Positions 34,854 to 43,034 of a DNA stretch of 64,000 nucleotides are shown here, in pieces. A program made the position numbers and the translations under genes. The stretch comes from Arthrobacter sp. MYb227 (GTDB lineage Bacteria; Actinomycetota; Actinomycetes; Actinomycetales; Micrococcaceae). How positions within the stretch are numbered: the first letter of the stretch is position 1; every line of letters begins with the position of its first letter. The notes under the pieces were generated by a model. That model ran no database searches. It saw only the letters and a program-made list of their open reading frames with translations, and was not told where the DNA came from. The stretch lies in assembly GCF_002975435.1 (NCBI RefSeq), contig NZ_PCPT01000004.1, positions 248,001 through 312,000 on the forward strand, written 5' to 3'.

Positions 34854-35588
34854 TTAAATGTTGTTGTGGCCCGCGGAGTCCAAAAACTTATCAAGGGTGG
34901 AGCGTAGCAATGATACGTTGTGCGCGCCGGTGATCCAGTAGCTACCATCGGGAGCTTGGGCCTTGGCTGAGAAGTGCACAGCGTTGACCCCGGCCTCAAG
35001 CACCGCTGAAATGGTTTGTGGTTGCATGCCGCCACCGGCCATGATCTGGATCTTGCCGTTGGCAGCGGATGCCATGGCGGCTAGTGTTTGCACACCGTCC
35101 GGGGCGGCTGTGGCTCCCCCGCTGGAAAGCACGCGGGTGAAGTCCAGCTCGATGAGCTGCCCAACGACCGCAACGGGGTCTGCCGAGGCATCGATGGCCC
35201 GGTGAAAGGTCAATTCAATGTCCGGATTAGCTTCACGCGCCGCGGCAATGAGCTCCAGCATGCACGGCACATCAACGTCCCCCTGGGCATCGAGCGCACC
35301 GATGACAAGCCCTGCAATGCCCTGGCCGGCGGTGCGTCGGGCCTGCTCAACCATCAGCTTGATCTCGGCGGGCGAATACACAAAGTTTCCACCGCGCGGT
35401 CGAATCAGGGCGTGAACACCCACGGAACCGGCAACCTCGAGGGTCGCCTGAATAGTTTCCGGGTTGGAAGTGATGCCACCGATTTCCAGGGCTTCACAGA
35501 TTTCCAGCCGATCCGCACCGGCGTTGACTGCGACGAGAGCGCCTTCGGAACCGGTGACCGCAATTTCCAACAAAACAGGTGTGGGCAT
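34854..35588 (-). CDS. cutC: CutC family protein
   Basis: 244-residue TIM-barrel protein. Conserved blocks are LEIAVTGSEGALVAVNAGADRLEICEAL, GVHALIRPRGGNFVYSP, ELTFHRAIDASADP, RVLSSGGATAAPDG and IQIMAGGGM. CutC was named for copper tolerance in E. coli, but the fold and active-site residues look enzymatic and the copper role is disputed. Here it sits between the ABC permeases (6 bp upstream) and the DeoR regulator of a carbohydrate cluster, so a role with the imported sugar is more likely. Confidence 0.93.
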   Translation of the reverse strand: MPTPVLLEIAVTGSEGALVAVNAGADRLEICEALEIGGITSNPETIQATLEVAGSVGVHALIRPRGGNFVYSPAEIKLMVEQARRTAGQGIAGLVIGALDAQGDVDVPCMLELIAAAREANPDIELTFHRAIDASADPVAVVGQLIELDFTRVLSSGGATAAPDGVQTLAAMASAANGKIQIMAGGGMQPQTISAVLEAGVNAVHFSAKAQAPDGSYWITGAHNVSLLRSTLDKFLDSAGHNNI

Positions 35589-35594
35589 GGGGTT

Positions 35595-36452
35595 TTACTT
35601 TACAGCTCCGGCGGTCAAACCGCCGATTAGACGCTTCTCAATGAGCATGAACAGGGCAATCACCGGCACGATGGCAACGATCGAGACACCGAATACGTAC
35701 TGCCACGCGGTTGAGTACTGGCCAACAAACTTGGTAAGTGCCACCGAGAGCGGCTGGTTTTCGGCGGTCGAGAGGATCACCAGCGAGGCGGCGAATTCGT
35801 TCCAGCAGGCGACAAAGGTGAAGATCACTGCCGTAACAATGCCCGGCCAGACCAACGGAAGGCTGACCTTGAAGAGTACGCGAAGCTTGCCCGCGCCATC
35901 GATCTGGGCGGCTTCCTCAACTTCCTTGGGGATTGAAGCAAAGAATGAGTGCATGATCCATACGGCAAAGGCCAGGTTGAAGGCGGCGTTGATCAGGATC
36001 ATGGCCAGCCAGGTGTCATATAGATCCATGGCGAGCATTTGTTTGAACAGACCCGCGGTCAGCACCGCCGGTTGCAGCATTTGGGTGACAATGACAAGGA
36101 ACATGAAGGCTAGCTTGCCCGGGAATTTGAAGCGTGCGGTGTAGTACGCGGCGGGGGTTGCCACCAGCAGCACCAGTAGCGTTGCACACAGCGAGATCAC
36201 AATCGTAGAAATAAGGTTGTAGGCAACCGGGGTTTCGGGGGTGTCCCACATGGTCAGGTAGTTGGACCATTGGGCGCCTTCGCGCGGCATGTAGTTTGGT
36301 GGCACCGAGAGAATCTCGGAACGGGTCTTCAGCGAGCCAATGAACATCACGGCGTACGGGATCAGGAAGAGTGCTGCGACGCCAAGTCCGGCAATCATGC
36401 GCCAGATGACAGTTTTTTGGGAGGCGCGGTCTTCGGTAGTCAGGAATGACAT
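35595..36452 (-). CDS. Sugar ABC transporter permease (MalG type)
   Basis: 285-residue inner-membrane permease with six predicted helices and the EAA loop EEAAQIDGAGKLRVLFKVSLP preceding LVWPG, which docks the ATPase. The extracytoplasmic loop after the first helix is long, as in MalG-type subunits. It follows the MalF-type gene with a 4-bp gap. No ATPase gene is in the operon, so a shared MsiK-type ATPase encoded elsewhere is expected, as is usual in actinobacteria. Confidence 0.95.
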   Translation of the reverse strand: MSFLTTEDRASQKTVIWRMIAGLGVAALFLIPYAVMFIGSLKTRSEILSVPPNYMPREGAQWSNYLTMWDTPETPVAYNLISTIVISLCATLLVLLVATPAAYYTARFKFPGKLAFMFLVIVTQMLQPAVLTAGLFKQMLAMDLYDTWLAMILINAAFNLAFAVWIMHSFFASIPKEVEEAAQIDGAGKLRVLFKVSLPLVWPGIVTAVIFTFVACWNEFAASLVILSTAENQPLSVALTKFVGQYSTAWQYVFGVSIVAIVPVIALFMLIEKRLIGGLTAGAVK

Positions 36453-36456
36453 GTTC

Positions 36457-37380
36457 CTAGACCTCCTTCATGGGCTTGACGGTTTTGACGTAGATGGCGA
36501 CGATGACAAGCACGATCGCGAAGTTGACTACCGAGAGCGCCGAGGAAATATCCAGCCGGCGGTCGAATTGTAGGACCTTGAAGATGTAGGTCATGAGCGT
36601 GTCTGCGCTGTATCCGGGGATGGAGCCGGTGATGATTTTCAGGATTGGCAGGTTGTTGAACACGTTGATGATGTTGATCAATACGGCGACCGCCAGTGCA
36701 CCGCGTAGCTGCGGCAGGATCACCGAGATATAGGTGCGCCATCGCCCCGCGCCATCGACGCGTGCTGCTTCAAGTGTTTCGCCGGGGATTGCCTGCAAAC
36801 CGGCCAAGATGGTGTAGGTGGTGAACGGAATCGAGACGAACACGGCGATGACGATTGCTACGGCCATGGCCGGGACCGCGTTTTTGGTGAAGCCAAAGCC
36901 TTCGTCAAGGAGCCCAATGTCGGTGAGGAACTTGTTGAAGATTCCGTAGTTGGGGTCCATCGCGTAATAGAACACGGTGGTGGTCATGACCACCGAGGCC
37001 GCCCAGGGCACGATGACTGCCATGCGCACCAGCGTGCGGCCGGGGAATGGCTTGTTCAAGAACTGTGCCAGGGCCAGCGAGATGACGACTGTCAGGGTGA
37101 CGACTACGACAACCCAGACAACGGTGTTCAGCAGAATACGTGGCAGGTTGGGGTCTGCGAAGACCTTGGCGAAGTTATCGAATCCAACGCCCTTCAGGTC
37201 GGTGCCGACCTGGGAGATTTTGCGGGTTGAGTTGTAAATCATGTACCCGGCTGGGAACACCACAATGGTGAAAATCAGCAGGAGCGCTGGGCCAATCCAG
37301 GGTAGCGCAGCAAGGAATGATGCACCTTCCCGGGCAGATTTGCGCTTGGCGGGGCGCTTCTGTGCTGTTGAGACGCTCAT
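36457..37380 (-). CDS. Sugar ABC transporter permease (MalF type)
   Basis: 307 residues from the ATG at 37380 (MSVSTAQKRPAKRKS). The longer frame to 37473 runs through a hairpin between genes. Six helices are predicted and the EAA loop reads LEAARVDGAGRWRTYISVILP. A positively charged N-terminus precedes the first helix. It is the partner of the MalG-type gene directly downstream and of the binding protein upstream. The sugar is inferred from neighbouring enzymes (amino sugar), not from the permease itself. Confidence 0.95.
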   Translation of the reverse strand: MSVSTAQKRPAKRKSAREGASFLAALPWIGPALLLIFTIVVFPAGYMIYNSTRKISQVGTDLKGVGFDNFAKVFADPNLPRILLNTVVWVVVVVTLTVVISLALAQFLNKPFPGRTLVRMAVIVPWAASVVMTTTVFYYAMDPNYGIFNKFLTDIGLLDEGFGFTKNAVPAMAVAIVIAVFVSIPFTTYTILAGLQAIPGETLEAARVDGAGRWRTYISVILPQLRGALAVAVLINIINVFNNLPILKIITGSIPGYSADTLMTYIFKVLQFDRRLDISSALSVVNFAIVLVIVAIYVKTVKPMKEV

Positions 37381-37436
37381 GGTTTTACTGCTCCTGCGTA
37401 AGGGATGTGGCGTGCGAGTGAGGATGTGTAAAACGG

Positions 37437-37472
37437 TGAAGGGGTCCACGATCTTGGTGGTGGACCCCTTCA
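37437..37472 (-). promoter_or_regulatory. Intercistronic hairpin between binding protein and permeases
   Basis: A perfect 13-bp stem (TGAAGGGGTCCAC, 37437-37449, with its complement 37460-37472) around a 10-base loop. No T-run follows. This position is typical for stem-loops that protect the binding-protein message so that it is made in excess over the permeases. Confidence 0.7.
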
Positions 37473-37511
37473 ACGTGAGTTACTTTGGTTTGAGCGAAGG
37501 TTGGCTATTGC

Positions 37512-38780
37512 CTACTTTGCTGCGTCGGCCTTGGCCTGGATTTCCTTCAGGACATCTGCTGCGGACTTGCCGGTAGCGATCTGACCCATGAGGGACTTGA
37601 AGGCACCATCGGTGGCGTTCCATGCCGGGTTGGTGGTCGGGTAGAACACCGCGCTTGGCAGCATGTCCAAGAATGGCTTGAGGGTCTCGTCGCCCGCCAG
37701 CTTTTCGCCGCCCGACTTGGTGGTTGGCAGGAAGCCTTCGGTGGATACCCAGTTGGTGTAAACATCAGCGGAGAAGAAGTAATCCATGAACTTCTTCACC
37801 GAGGCTGCCTTGGAGCCATCGTTCTTGAATGACATCAGGCGGTCTGCAACACCCAGGGTTGCCGGGGTGCCGGTCTTGGTGGCAACCGGTGCAACACCGT
37901 ACTCAAGATCGGGGTTTTCGGTCTTGATCTGGCCAATGGTCTGTGGCAGAGCGTAGGCGAAGCCGAGCTTGCCCTGGATGAAGGTGTTGAGCATCGGGGT
38001 GCGCTGGGTGGCGCCCGGATCCTTCTGGGTTACCCCATCCTTGATCATCTTCTGCATGAAGTCTGCTGCTTCGAGGTTAGCCGGGGTATCAACCTCGATG
38101 GCGGTGCCGGTGCCGAAGTTTCCGCCGTTGCCAGCGAACCAGATCATGGATTCGCCCTGTGCTTCTTCGTTACCCAGCGGCATGCCGTAACCATCGGACT
38201 TGGTCTTGTCGCTGATGGCCTTCGAAGCGGTGTACAGCTCGTCCCAGGTCTTGGGAACGTCGGTGATGCCGGCTTCCTTCATGAGGGTCTTGTTGTAGAA
38301 CAGTGCGCGAGCCGAGGCGATCAGTGGCAGACCGTACTGGGTGCCGTCGACCTTCTCGTTATCGGCGAAGGATGGCTGGAAGTCAGCGACGGTGGCTTCG
38401 GAAGCTACATCGGTGACCGGTGCCAGCAGGCCTTCGGCTGCGAATTCGGCAAATGCTCCACCGTTGTAGATATCAGGTGCCTTGTTGCCCTGGATCTTGG
38501 TCTTCAAAACACCTTCGATGTTTTCCCAAGACTGCATTTCAAGGTTGACCTTGACGTCGCTGTTGGCTGCTTCAAAGTCCTTAATGACCTTTTCCCACAG
38601 TGCCTTGGTGCCGTCCGAGTAGCTGGGGACAAGCATGTCAAGTGTTGTCACCGCTCCTGCGGAACCCGATGACCCGCCGTCGGACGTGCCACCTCCCCCA
38701 CCAAATCCGCAGGAGGTAAGCAGGAGGGCTGCGGCTGCCGCGCCGGCGACGACCGCACCCCGGAGATTGCGCTTCTTCAT
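37512..38780 (-). CDS. Sugar ABC transporter substrate-binding lipoprotein
   Basis: 422 residues from the ATG at 38780 (MKKRNLRGAVV). The lipoprotein signal peptide is clear: basic start, hydrophobic core, lipobox LLLTSC with the Cys to be acylated, then a Gly/Ser-rich linker. The mature part is a type-1 extracellular solute-binding protein (TLDMLVPSYSDGTKALWEKVIKDFE, YGLPLIASARALFYNKTLM, GKLGFAYALP). It captures the sugar at the membrane surface and passes it to the two permeases downstream. The first 36 residues of the longer frame (from 38888) overlap the operator-like repeat and are not protein-like. Confidence 0.95.
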   Translation of the reverse strand: MKKRNLRGAVVAGAAAAALLLTSCGFGGGGGTSDGGSSGSAGAVTTLDMLVPSYSDGTKALWEKVIKDFEAANSDVKVNLEMQSWENIEGVLKTKIQGNKAPDIYNGGAFAEFAAEGLLAPVTDVASEATVADFQPSFADNEKVDGTQYGLPLIASARALFYNKTLMKEAGITDVPKTWDELYTASKAISDKTKSDGYGMPLGNEEAQGESMIWFAGNGGNFGTGTAIEVDTPANLEAADFMQKMIKDGVTQKDPGATQRTPMLNTFIQGKLGFAYALPQTIGQIKTENPDLEYGVAPVATKTGTPATLGVADRLMSFKNDGSKAASVKKFMDYFFSADVYTNWVSTEGFLPTTKSGGEKLAGDETLKPFLDMLPSAVFYPTTNPAWNATDGAFKSLMGQIATGKSAADVLKEIQAKADAAK

Positions 38781-38843
38781 TGGTCCTCGTTCCAAATGGT
38801 CCGTCGCGACGTTCTGCACGTACCGACGACTATGAGTGATGTT

Positions 38844-38883
38844 ATGTGCTTTATTTGCATCAAGAACGAGCAATAAAGAACAT
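38844..38883. promoter_or_regulatory. Candidate DeoR operator upstream of the ABC operon
   Basis: ATGTGCTTTATTTGC (38844-38858) and GCAATAAAGAACAT (38870-38883) form an inverted repeat with two differences and an 11-bp spacer, 63 bp upstream of the binding-protein start. DeoR/GlpR-type repressors bind such A/T-rich inverted repeats. Confidence 0.5.
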
Positions 38884-39024
38884 GTCACTTTGATTATGCT
38901 GTGACCCGTACCACTCGGTCAAGTTGTTACGGTCACAAATCGAGCACGTTTTGGCACAAATCAAAAATCACTATCAAAGCTCACGAAATGAGTTATGAAG
39001 CACGTCAGCCACGTATTAACGACG

Positions 39025-39058
39025 AAGTGGAAGGTCGCTCATTGGCAACCTTCCACTT
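39025..39058. terminator. Hairpin after the aldolase gene
   Basis: AAGTGGAAGGT (39025-39035) pairs perfectly with ACCTTCCACTT (39048-39058). It lies 41 bp past the aldolase stop on the minus strand. There is no long T-run, so termination may be partial and the catabolic and transport units could be partly cotranscribed. Confidence 0.5.
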
Positions 39059-39081
39059 CTGGCCTCGCCTCAAGCGAGCTT

Positions 39082-39101
39082 AAACGATCATTTGATCGTT
39101 T
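39082..39101. promoter_or_regulatory. Perfect palindrome overlapping the aldolase stop codon
   Basis: AAACGATCA-TT-TGATCGTTT, a 20-bp site whose right end covers the TAA of the aldolase gene. The core AAACGATCA also occurs in the repeat upstream of the SIS gene (42850-42858 with its flank), suggesting a shared regulator. Confidence 0.5.
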
Positions 39102-39942
39102 AGACGCTCTTACCTGCGAAAAGTGCCAACAGGCGTGCGGTCTCACCGGCCATGGCTTCACGACCCTTGGCTAGGTACTTACGTGAGTCAACAACGCTTG
39201 GATTTTGATCAAGGTATTCCCGAATGGCTCGAGTGAAGAAACCATTCAGGTGCGTGGAGACATTAATCTTCGTCATTCCAGCATTGATAGCCGCAACGAT
39301 GTTCTCATCACTGACCCCGGATGAACCATGAAGTACCAAGGGCACCTCAAGAGCTGCCTTGATATTGGCAATCAGTTCAATATCCAGCGCCGCCGAGCGA
39401 TCAAGCATTGCGTGCGAGGAACCCACGGCCACGGCAAGTGCATCAACACCCGTAGCCTCAACGAAGGAGCGGGCTTCCTGCGGGTCGGTGCGTACACCCG
39501 GTGCATGTGCACCGTCCTTGCCACCAATCTTGCCCAGCTCGGCCTCGACGTAAACACCTGCTGCGTGTGCGTATTCGGTGACGCGACGGGTCGCCGCAAC
39601 GTTTTGATCGTAGTCAAGGTGCGCACCATCAAACATGATGGAACCAAAACCCAGATCTACCGCTGCGCGGGCCAAATCTTCGGATTCTGCGTGATCTAGG
39701 TGCACGGCAACGGGAACCGATGCGGCGGCGGCCGCGGCAAGGGTTGCTAGGGCAATAGGTTCTAGACCCCCGTGGTAGCTCACACAGTTCTCGGAAATCT
39801 GCAAGATCACCGGAGTCCTGGCAGCTTCGGCACCGGCGATGAGTGCTTCGGTGCTTTCAAGGTGAATAACGTTGAATGCACCCTGCCCAATATTTGCAGC
39901 GCGGGCCGCATTCATGATTTCTGCTGTACTAACCAAGGTCAC
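39100..39942 (-). CDS. Class II ketose-bisphosphate aldolase (tagatose/fructose type)
   Basis: 280-residue zinc-dependent aldolase of the GatY/KbaY/FbaA family. Metal-ligand regions are AVHLDHAESEDLA (His after the catalytic Asp), VYVEAELGKIGGKDG, and VPLVLHGSSGVSDENI (His and the phosphate-binding Gly-Ser-Ser). NVSTHLNGFF closes the barrel. In this operon, after a PfkB-type kinase and a SIS isomerase, cleavage of tagatose 1,6-bisphosphate into two triose phosphates is the likeliest role, although fructose-1,6-bisphosphate cannot be excluded by sequence. A 32-bp gap separates it from the kinase gene. Confidence 0.92.
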   Translation of the reverse strand: MTLVSTAEIMNAARAANIGQGAFNVIHLESTEALIAGAEAARTPVILQISENCVSYHGGLEPIALATLAAAAAASVPVAVHLDHAESEDLARAAVDLGFGSIMFDGAHLDYDQNVAATRRVTEYAHAAGVYVEAELGKIGGKDGAHAPGVRTDPQEARSFVEATGVDALAVAVGSSHAMLDRSAALDIELIANIKAALEVPLVLHGSSGVSDENIVAAINAGMTKINVSTHLNGFFTRAIREYLDQNPSVVDSRKYLAKGREAMAGETARLLALFAGKSV

Positions 39943-39974
39943 CGTGGGTGTTTCCTTTCAAGGAAATTTAGCGT

Positions 39975-40913
39975 TTAAGAATTTACCGCTGAAGAGTCAA
40001 TTACGAGGGCAACTTGCAGCTGTGGGTGCGAGGGGTGCAATTCACCGGCGGTGGGCATCAGGACCGCCGAGGCAGACCAGGCAGCGGCACGCGGAAGAAT
40101 CTGCGTATCGTGGTCTTCCCCGTTGTGCAGACCGGTAGCGATTGCCGCAACCACCGAGTCTCCGGCGCCTGTGGGGTTGCCGATCAGTGGTTCTGGCAAC
40201 TTAGCGCTAAACCACTGGCCAGGACTAGCCGCAGCAAAGTGTACGAGCCCGTCTTCCCCGGCGCTTGCATACACATGCTGTGCCCCGGCCTCGAGCAAGA
40301 CCTTGGCGCCCGCGGCCAAGGAGTCGGTTCCGGTGACCTCGGCAAGTTCATGATGATTGGGTTTGAGCACCGTGGCCCCGGCGCGGGCCGCGGCAAGCAA
40401 CGCGGCTCCGGAAGTATCGATAATGCTGGGTATGCCGCGGGCCGCTGCCTGGCGCACGCACCAGGGGTAGAAGTCCGGATCCGCGCCTTCGGGAAGGGAG
40501 CCAGAGGCCGCCAACACCGTGACTCCCGAATCGAGCAATTCGATGATGCTTTGACGAATCAAGGCCCACTCATCATCATTGAGCGCCCCGCCACGTTCGT
40601 TCACTACGGTGGTTCGACCGCTGTCTTGCTCAACCATGGCAAAGCTGCGCCGGGTTTCTGCCATCACGGGGATCAGCTCATGCCGAAGGCCGGAGCTGAC
40701 AAGTTCCCGGGCGAAAACTTCACCATTTCCCCCACCGATGGGTGCCAGCGCAATCACGGGTAGTCCTTGGGAATAGGCGACTCGTGCGACGTTGAGCCCC
40801 TTTCCGCCGGCACGCCGCAGCGGAGCATCAACACGGTTGGTGCCACCAACATCGAGCTGGGCCAGGGAATAGGTCTCATCGACGGCCGGGTTGGGGGTGA
40901 TGGTGAGAATCAA
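39975..40913 (-). CDS. PfkB-family hexose-phosphate kinase (tagatose-6-P or 1-phosphofructokinase type)
   Basis: 312-residue ribokinase-fold enzyme. It starts MILTITPNPAVDETY, has RAGGKGLNVARVAY near residue 35-48 and the catalytic-base loop IGNPTGAGDSVVAAIA near the C-terminus. The 1-PFK/LacC subgroup is supported by the NPAxD start and by LKPNHHELAEVTG. Together with the downstream aldolase it would convert tagatose 6-phosphate to the bisphosphate. It is 5 bp downstream of the ROK kinase gene. Confidence 0.92.
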   Translation of the reverse strand: MILTITPNPAVDETYSLAQLDVGGTNRVDAPLRRAGGKGLNVARVAYSQGLPVIALAPIGGGNGEVFARELVSSGLRHELIPVMAETRRSFAMVEQDSGRTTVVNERGGALNDDEWALIRQSIIELLDSGVTVLAASGSLPEGADPDFYPWCVRQAAARGIPSIIDTSGAALLAAARAGATVLKPNHHELAEVTGTDSLAAGAKVLLEAGAQHVYASAGEDGLVHFAAASPGQWFSAKLPEPLIGNPTGAGDSVVAAIATGLHNGEDHDTQILPRAAAWSASAVLMPTAGELHPSHPQLQVALVIDSSAVNS

Positions 40914-40918
40914 GGCAG

Positions 40919-41839
40919 TTACGCCCTCGCTTCCTGAGCTTTGAGGAACGCACCGCGCAAACCAGCATCCTCACCCAATTGGGCGGGGACGATCAATGGT
41001 TCACGGTGGTAAGAAAGTTTGCTGCGTACCGAGCGGCGCAGTGGTTCAAGCAGTGCCTCGCCCGCCTGGGCCAGGCCACCGCCAATAATAATGGTTTCTG
41101 GTGCGATCGAGGCGCAGAGTTGGGCAATCGAGAACGCGATGGCCTCGATGGCCTCATCCCAGATGCGCTTGGCCACCGGATCCCCTGCGTGCATGGCTTC
41201 AAGCACTTCACGGGCTCCACGTACCTGGGTACCGCTTGCCGCCGAGTAACGCTTGGCGATGGCACCTGCGGAACCGATGGTTTCTAGGCAACCATGGGCG
41301 CCACAGGGGCATTTCAGTCCTCCGGGCACCGCCGCGTGACCAAGTTCCCCGGCATACCCGCCGGCCGAGACCGCATGGCCGTCAACAAAGAGGGCAGCTG
41401 CAATGCCGGTGCCGATGACCAGCATGACGGCATTGTTGACCTTGCTTCCAAGCGTGGCTCCGGCACCAAAGTGCAGTTCCGCAGCTCCGGCCATTGAGAC
41501 ATCATGACCAAAACCTACCGGGAGAGAAAATGCCTCGGAGGTCATGTGGCGCAGCGGGGCATCGCGCCATCCAAGGTTTGCCGAGAACACCCCGAGCCCC
41601 TTGTCCTCATCAACAATGCCGCAGACTAGAAGTCCCACAGACTCTGGTGTGGCAAGGGTGGAGCCCGCAATGAGCTCCGTGCCCAGGGTATGCAGCTGAT
41701 CTACCAGCGCCTCGGCCGGGTTTGGAGTGCCACGACGGGTGGGAACCCGACGAATGTCCGAAAGGTTTCCCTCATTATCCGAAAGTGCCGACTTAATATC
41801 GGTACCGCCTACGTCAAAGAGTAGGTATGAAGGATTCAT
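40919..41839 (-). CDS. ROK-family sugar kinase
   Basis: 306 residues from the ATG at 41839 (MNPSYLLFDVGGTD). A GTG at 41851 would add four residues but leaves no space for a ribosome-binding site. ATP-binding LFDVGGTDIKSALSD, catalytic GFGHDVSMAGAAELHFGAG and the zinc motif KCPCGAHGCLETIGS identify the ROK kinase type without an N-terminal helix-turn-helix, so this is an enzyme and not a repressor. In this setting it probably phosphorylates the imported amino sugar at O6. Confidence 0.93.
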   Translation of the reverse strand: MNPSYLLFDVGGTDIKSALSDNEGNLSDIRRVPTRRGTPNPAEALVDQLHTLGTELIAGSTLATPESVGLLVCGIVDEDKGLGVFSANLGWRDAPLRHMTSEAFSLPVGFGHDVSMAGAAELHFGAGATLGSKVNNAVMLVIGTGIAAALFVDGHAVSAGGYAGELGHAAVPGGLKCPCGAHGCLETIGSAGAIAKRYSAASGTQVRGAREVLEAMHAGDPVAKRIWDEAIEAIAFSIAQLCASIAPETIIIGGGLAQAGEALLEPLRRSVRSKLSYHREPLIVPAQLGEDAGLRGAFLKAQEARA

Positions 41840-41866
41840 GATGCGTGGCACCCCGCTTTCTTTTAT

Positions 41867-42775
41867 TTAGGCTTCGTCGGCGAGGATGACCGAGCGCGAA
41901 AGGTTACGCGGGGTATCCGGGTTCATACCGCGTGCGCGGGCACGATCAAGGGTCACGCGGTGAACGCGAGCGAGTTCGGCCAGCGGGTGCACATCGTTAT
42001 TGATGTACAAGGCGCCGGTGCGCACCATGTCGTTGGCCAGGCCTTCGGGCTCTTCACCAATCATCCAGGTCACGCGGTTTGGCGCGGCAATGGAGATGGG
42101 ACCGTGGCGGTATTCCATGCCCGGGTAGGACTCGGTCCAGCCCTGAACCGCTTCACGCATCTTCAGTGCTGCCTCGTGTGCCAGACCGACGGTCCAGCCG
42201 CGACCCAGGAAGGTGAACTGTTCTGCGTCGATCAGTTCTGCCGAGGTTTCGGTAACAACAGCGGTGCGTGCATCGGCAACTGCGGCGGTGAGGTCAACGC
42301 CAACGCTGGTGAGCAGGTAGGTCAGGGCGGTGGTGGCGAAACGGGTCTGCACCACAGACTGTTCATCGGCGTACGGAAGTTCTACAACCGCATCGACCTT
42401 CGAGACGATCGGGGAGCTGGTGTCACCGATGACTGCAACAGTGCGGATCTTCTCATCGAGCGTGCCCAGCAATTCGAGAACCTCGGAGGTGGTGCCCGAA
42501 CGAGTGATGGCTACCAGCACGTCGTAGTCGCGGGAGGAGATGAACGCCTCGGAGGCTGCGAAGGCATCGGTGACGCCCTTGCCTGCGGATTCGCGGGCTG
42601 CTGCATAGGCCTGTGCCATGAACCATGAGGTGCCGCAGCCTACAACTGCAACGCGGAGCCCATCTGCCGGAAGCAGATTCTCGGCCTTGGACTGGGCGAT
42701 GGCGCGTTCCCACACATCTGGCTGCGAGGTGAGTTCGGCATCCATGTGGTGGCCAAGCTGGCTGTTGTCGCTCAA
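41867..42775 (-). CDS. Double-SIS-domain protein, AgaS-like deaminase/isomerase
   Basis: 302 residues with two SIS domains. The first has VVGCGTSWFMAQAYA and VLVAITRSGTTSEVLELL (the Ser-Gly-Thr-Thr sugar-phosphate loop). The second has FTFLGRGWTVGLAHEAALKMRE, YRHGPISIAAPN and the Glu/His region. This matches the isomerase half of GlmS and the AgaS family (galactosamine-6-phosphate deaminase/isomerase giving tagatose 6-phosphate). The start is TTG 42775, with AAGGAG 8 nt upstream. It is the first gene of the catabolic unit; the repeat at 42850-42881 lies in its promoter. Confidence 0.88.
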   Translation of the reverse strand: MSDNSQLGHHMDAELTSQPDVWERAIAQSKAENLLPADGLRVAVVGCGTSWFMAQAYAAARESAGKGVTDAFAASEAFISSRDYDVLVAITRSGTTSEVLELLGTLDEKIRTVAVIGDTSSPIVSKVDAVVELPYADEQSVVQTRFATTALTYLLTSVGVDLTAAVADARTAVVTETSAELIDAEQFTFLGRGWTVGLAHEAALKMREAVQGWTESYPGMEYRHGPISIAAPNRVTWMIGEEPEGLANDMVRTGALYINNDVHPLAELARVHRVTLDRARARGMNPDTPRNLSRSVILADEA

Positions 42776-42849
42776 GACTGTCTCCTTCTAAGACCCCGGG
42801 CAGCTAAGTTGTGCTCGGAAAATGGCAATATCTTCCCTACTATGATTGC

Positions 42850-42881
42850 TTATGATCGTTTGACTTGTCTACCGATCATAA
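42850..42881. promoter_or_regulatory. Candidate operator upstream of the SIS-ROK-PfkB-aldolase unit
   Basis: TTATGATCG (42850-42858) and CGATCATAA (42873-42881) form a perfect 9-bp inverted repeat with 14-bp spacing. The left arm continues into ATGATCGTTT, which is also half of the palindrome at 39082-39101. It is 75 bp upstream of the SIS start codon. Confidence 0.6.
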
Positions 42882-43034
42882 AAAATCGTCATGAGCGTGT
42901 CTTGAAATAGCCCCAAAGGATCGAAACTACTGCTTAAACGACCAAACCCCGATGCCTAGCGGCCCTCATATCGAGGAAAACCAGGTACCGGGGGTTCGGC
43001 GCAGCTGCCGCTCAATCGTGGCGGCAAGAATTAC

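Noticed and set aside
34854-35588. Copper operon around cutC
   Set aside because: No copper ATPase, chaperone or CsoR/CueR-type gene is nearby. The neighbours are sugar transport genes.
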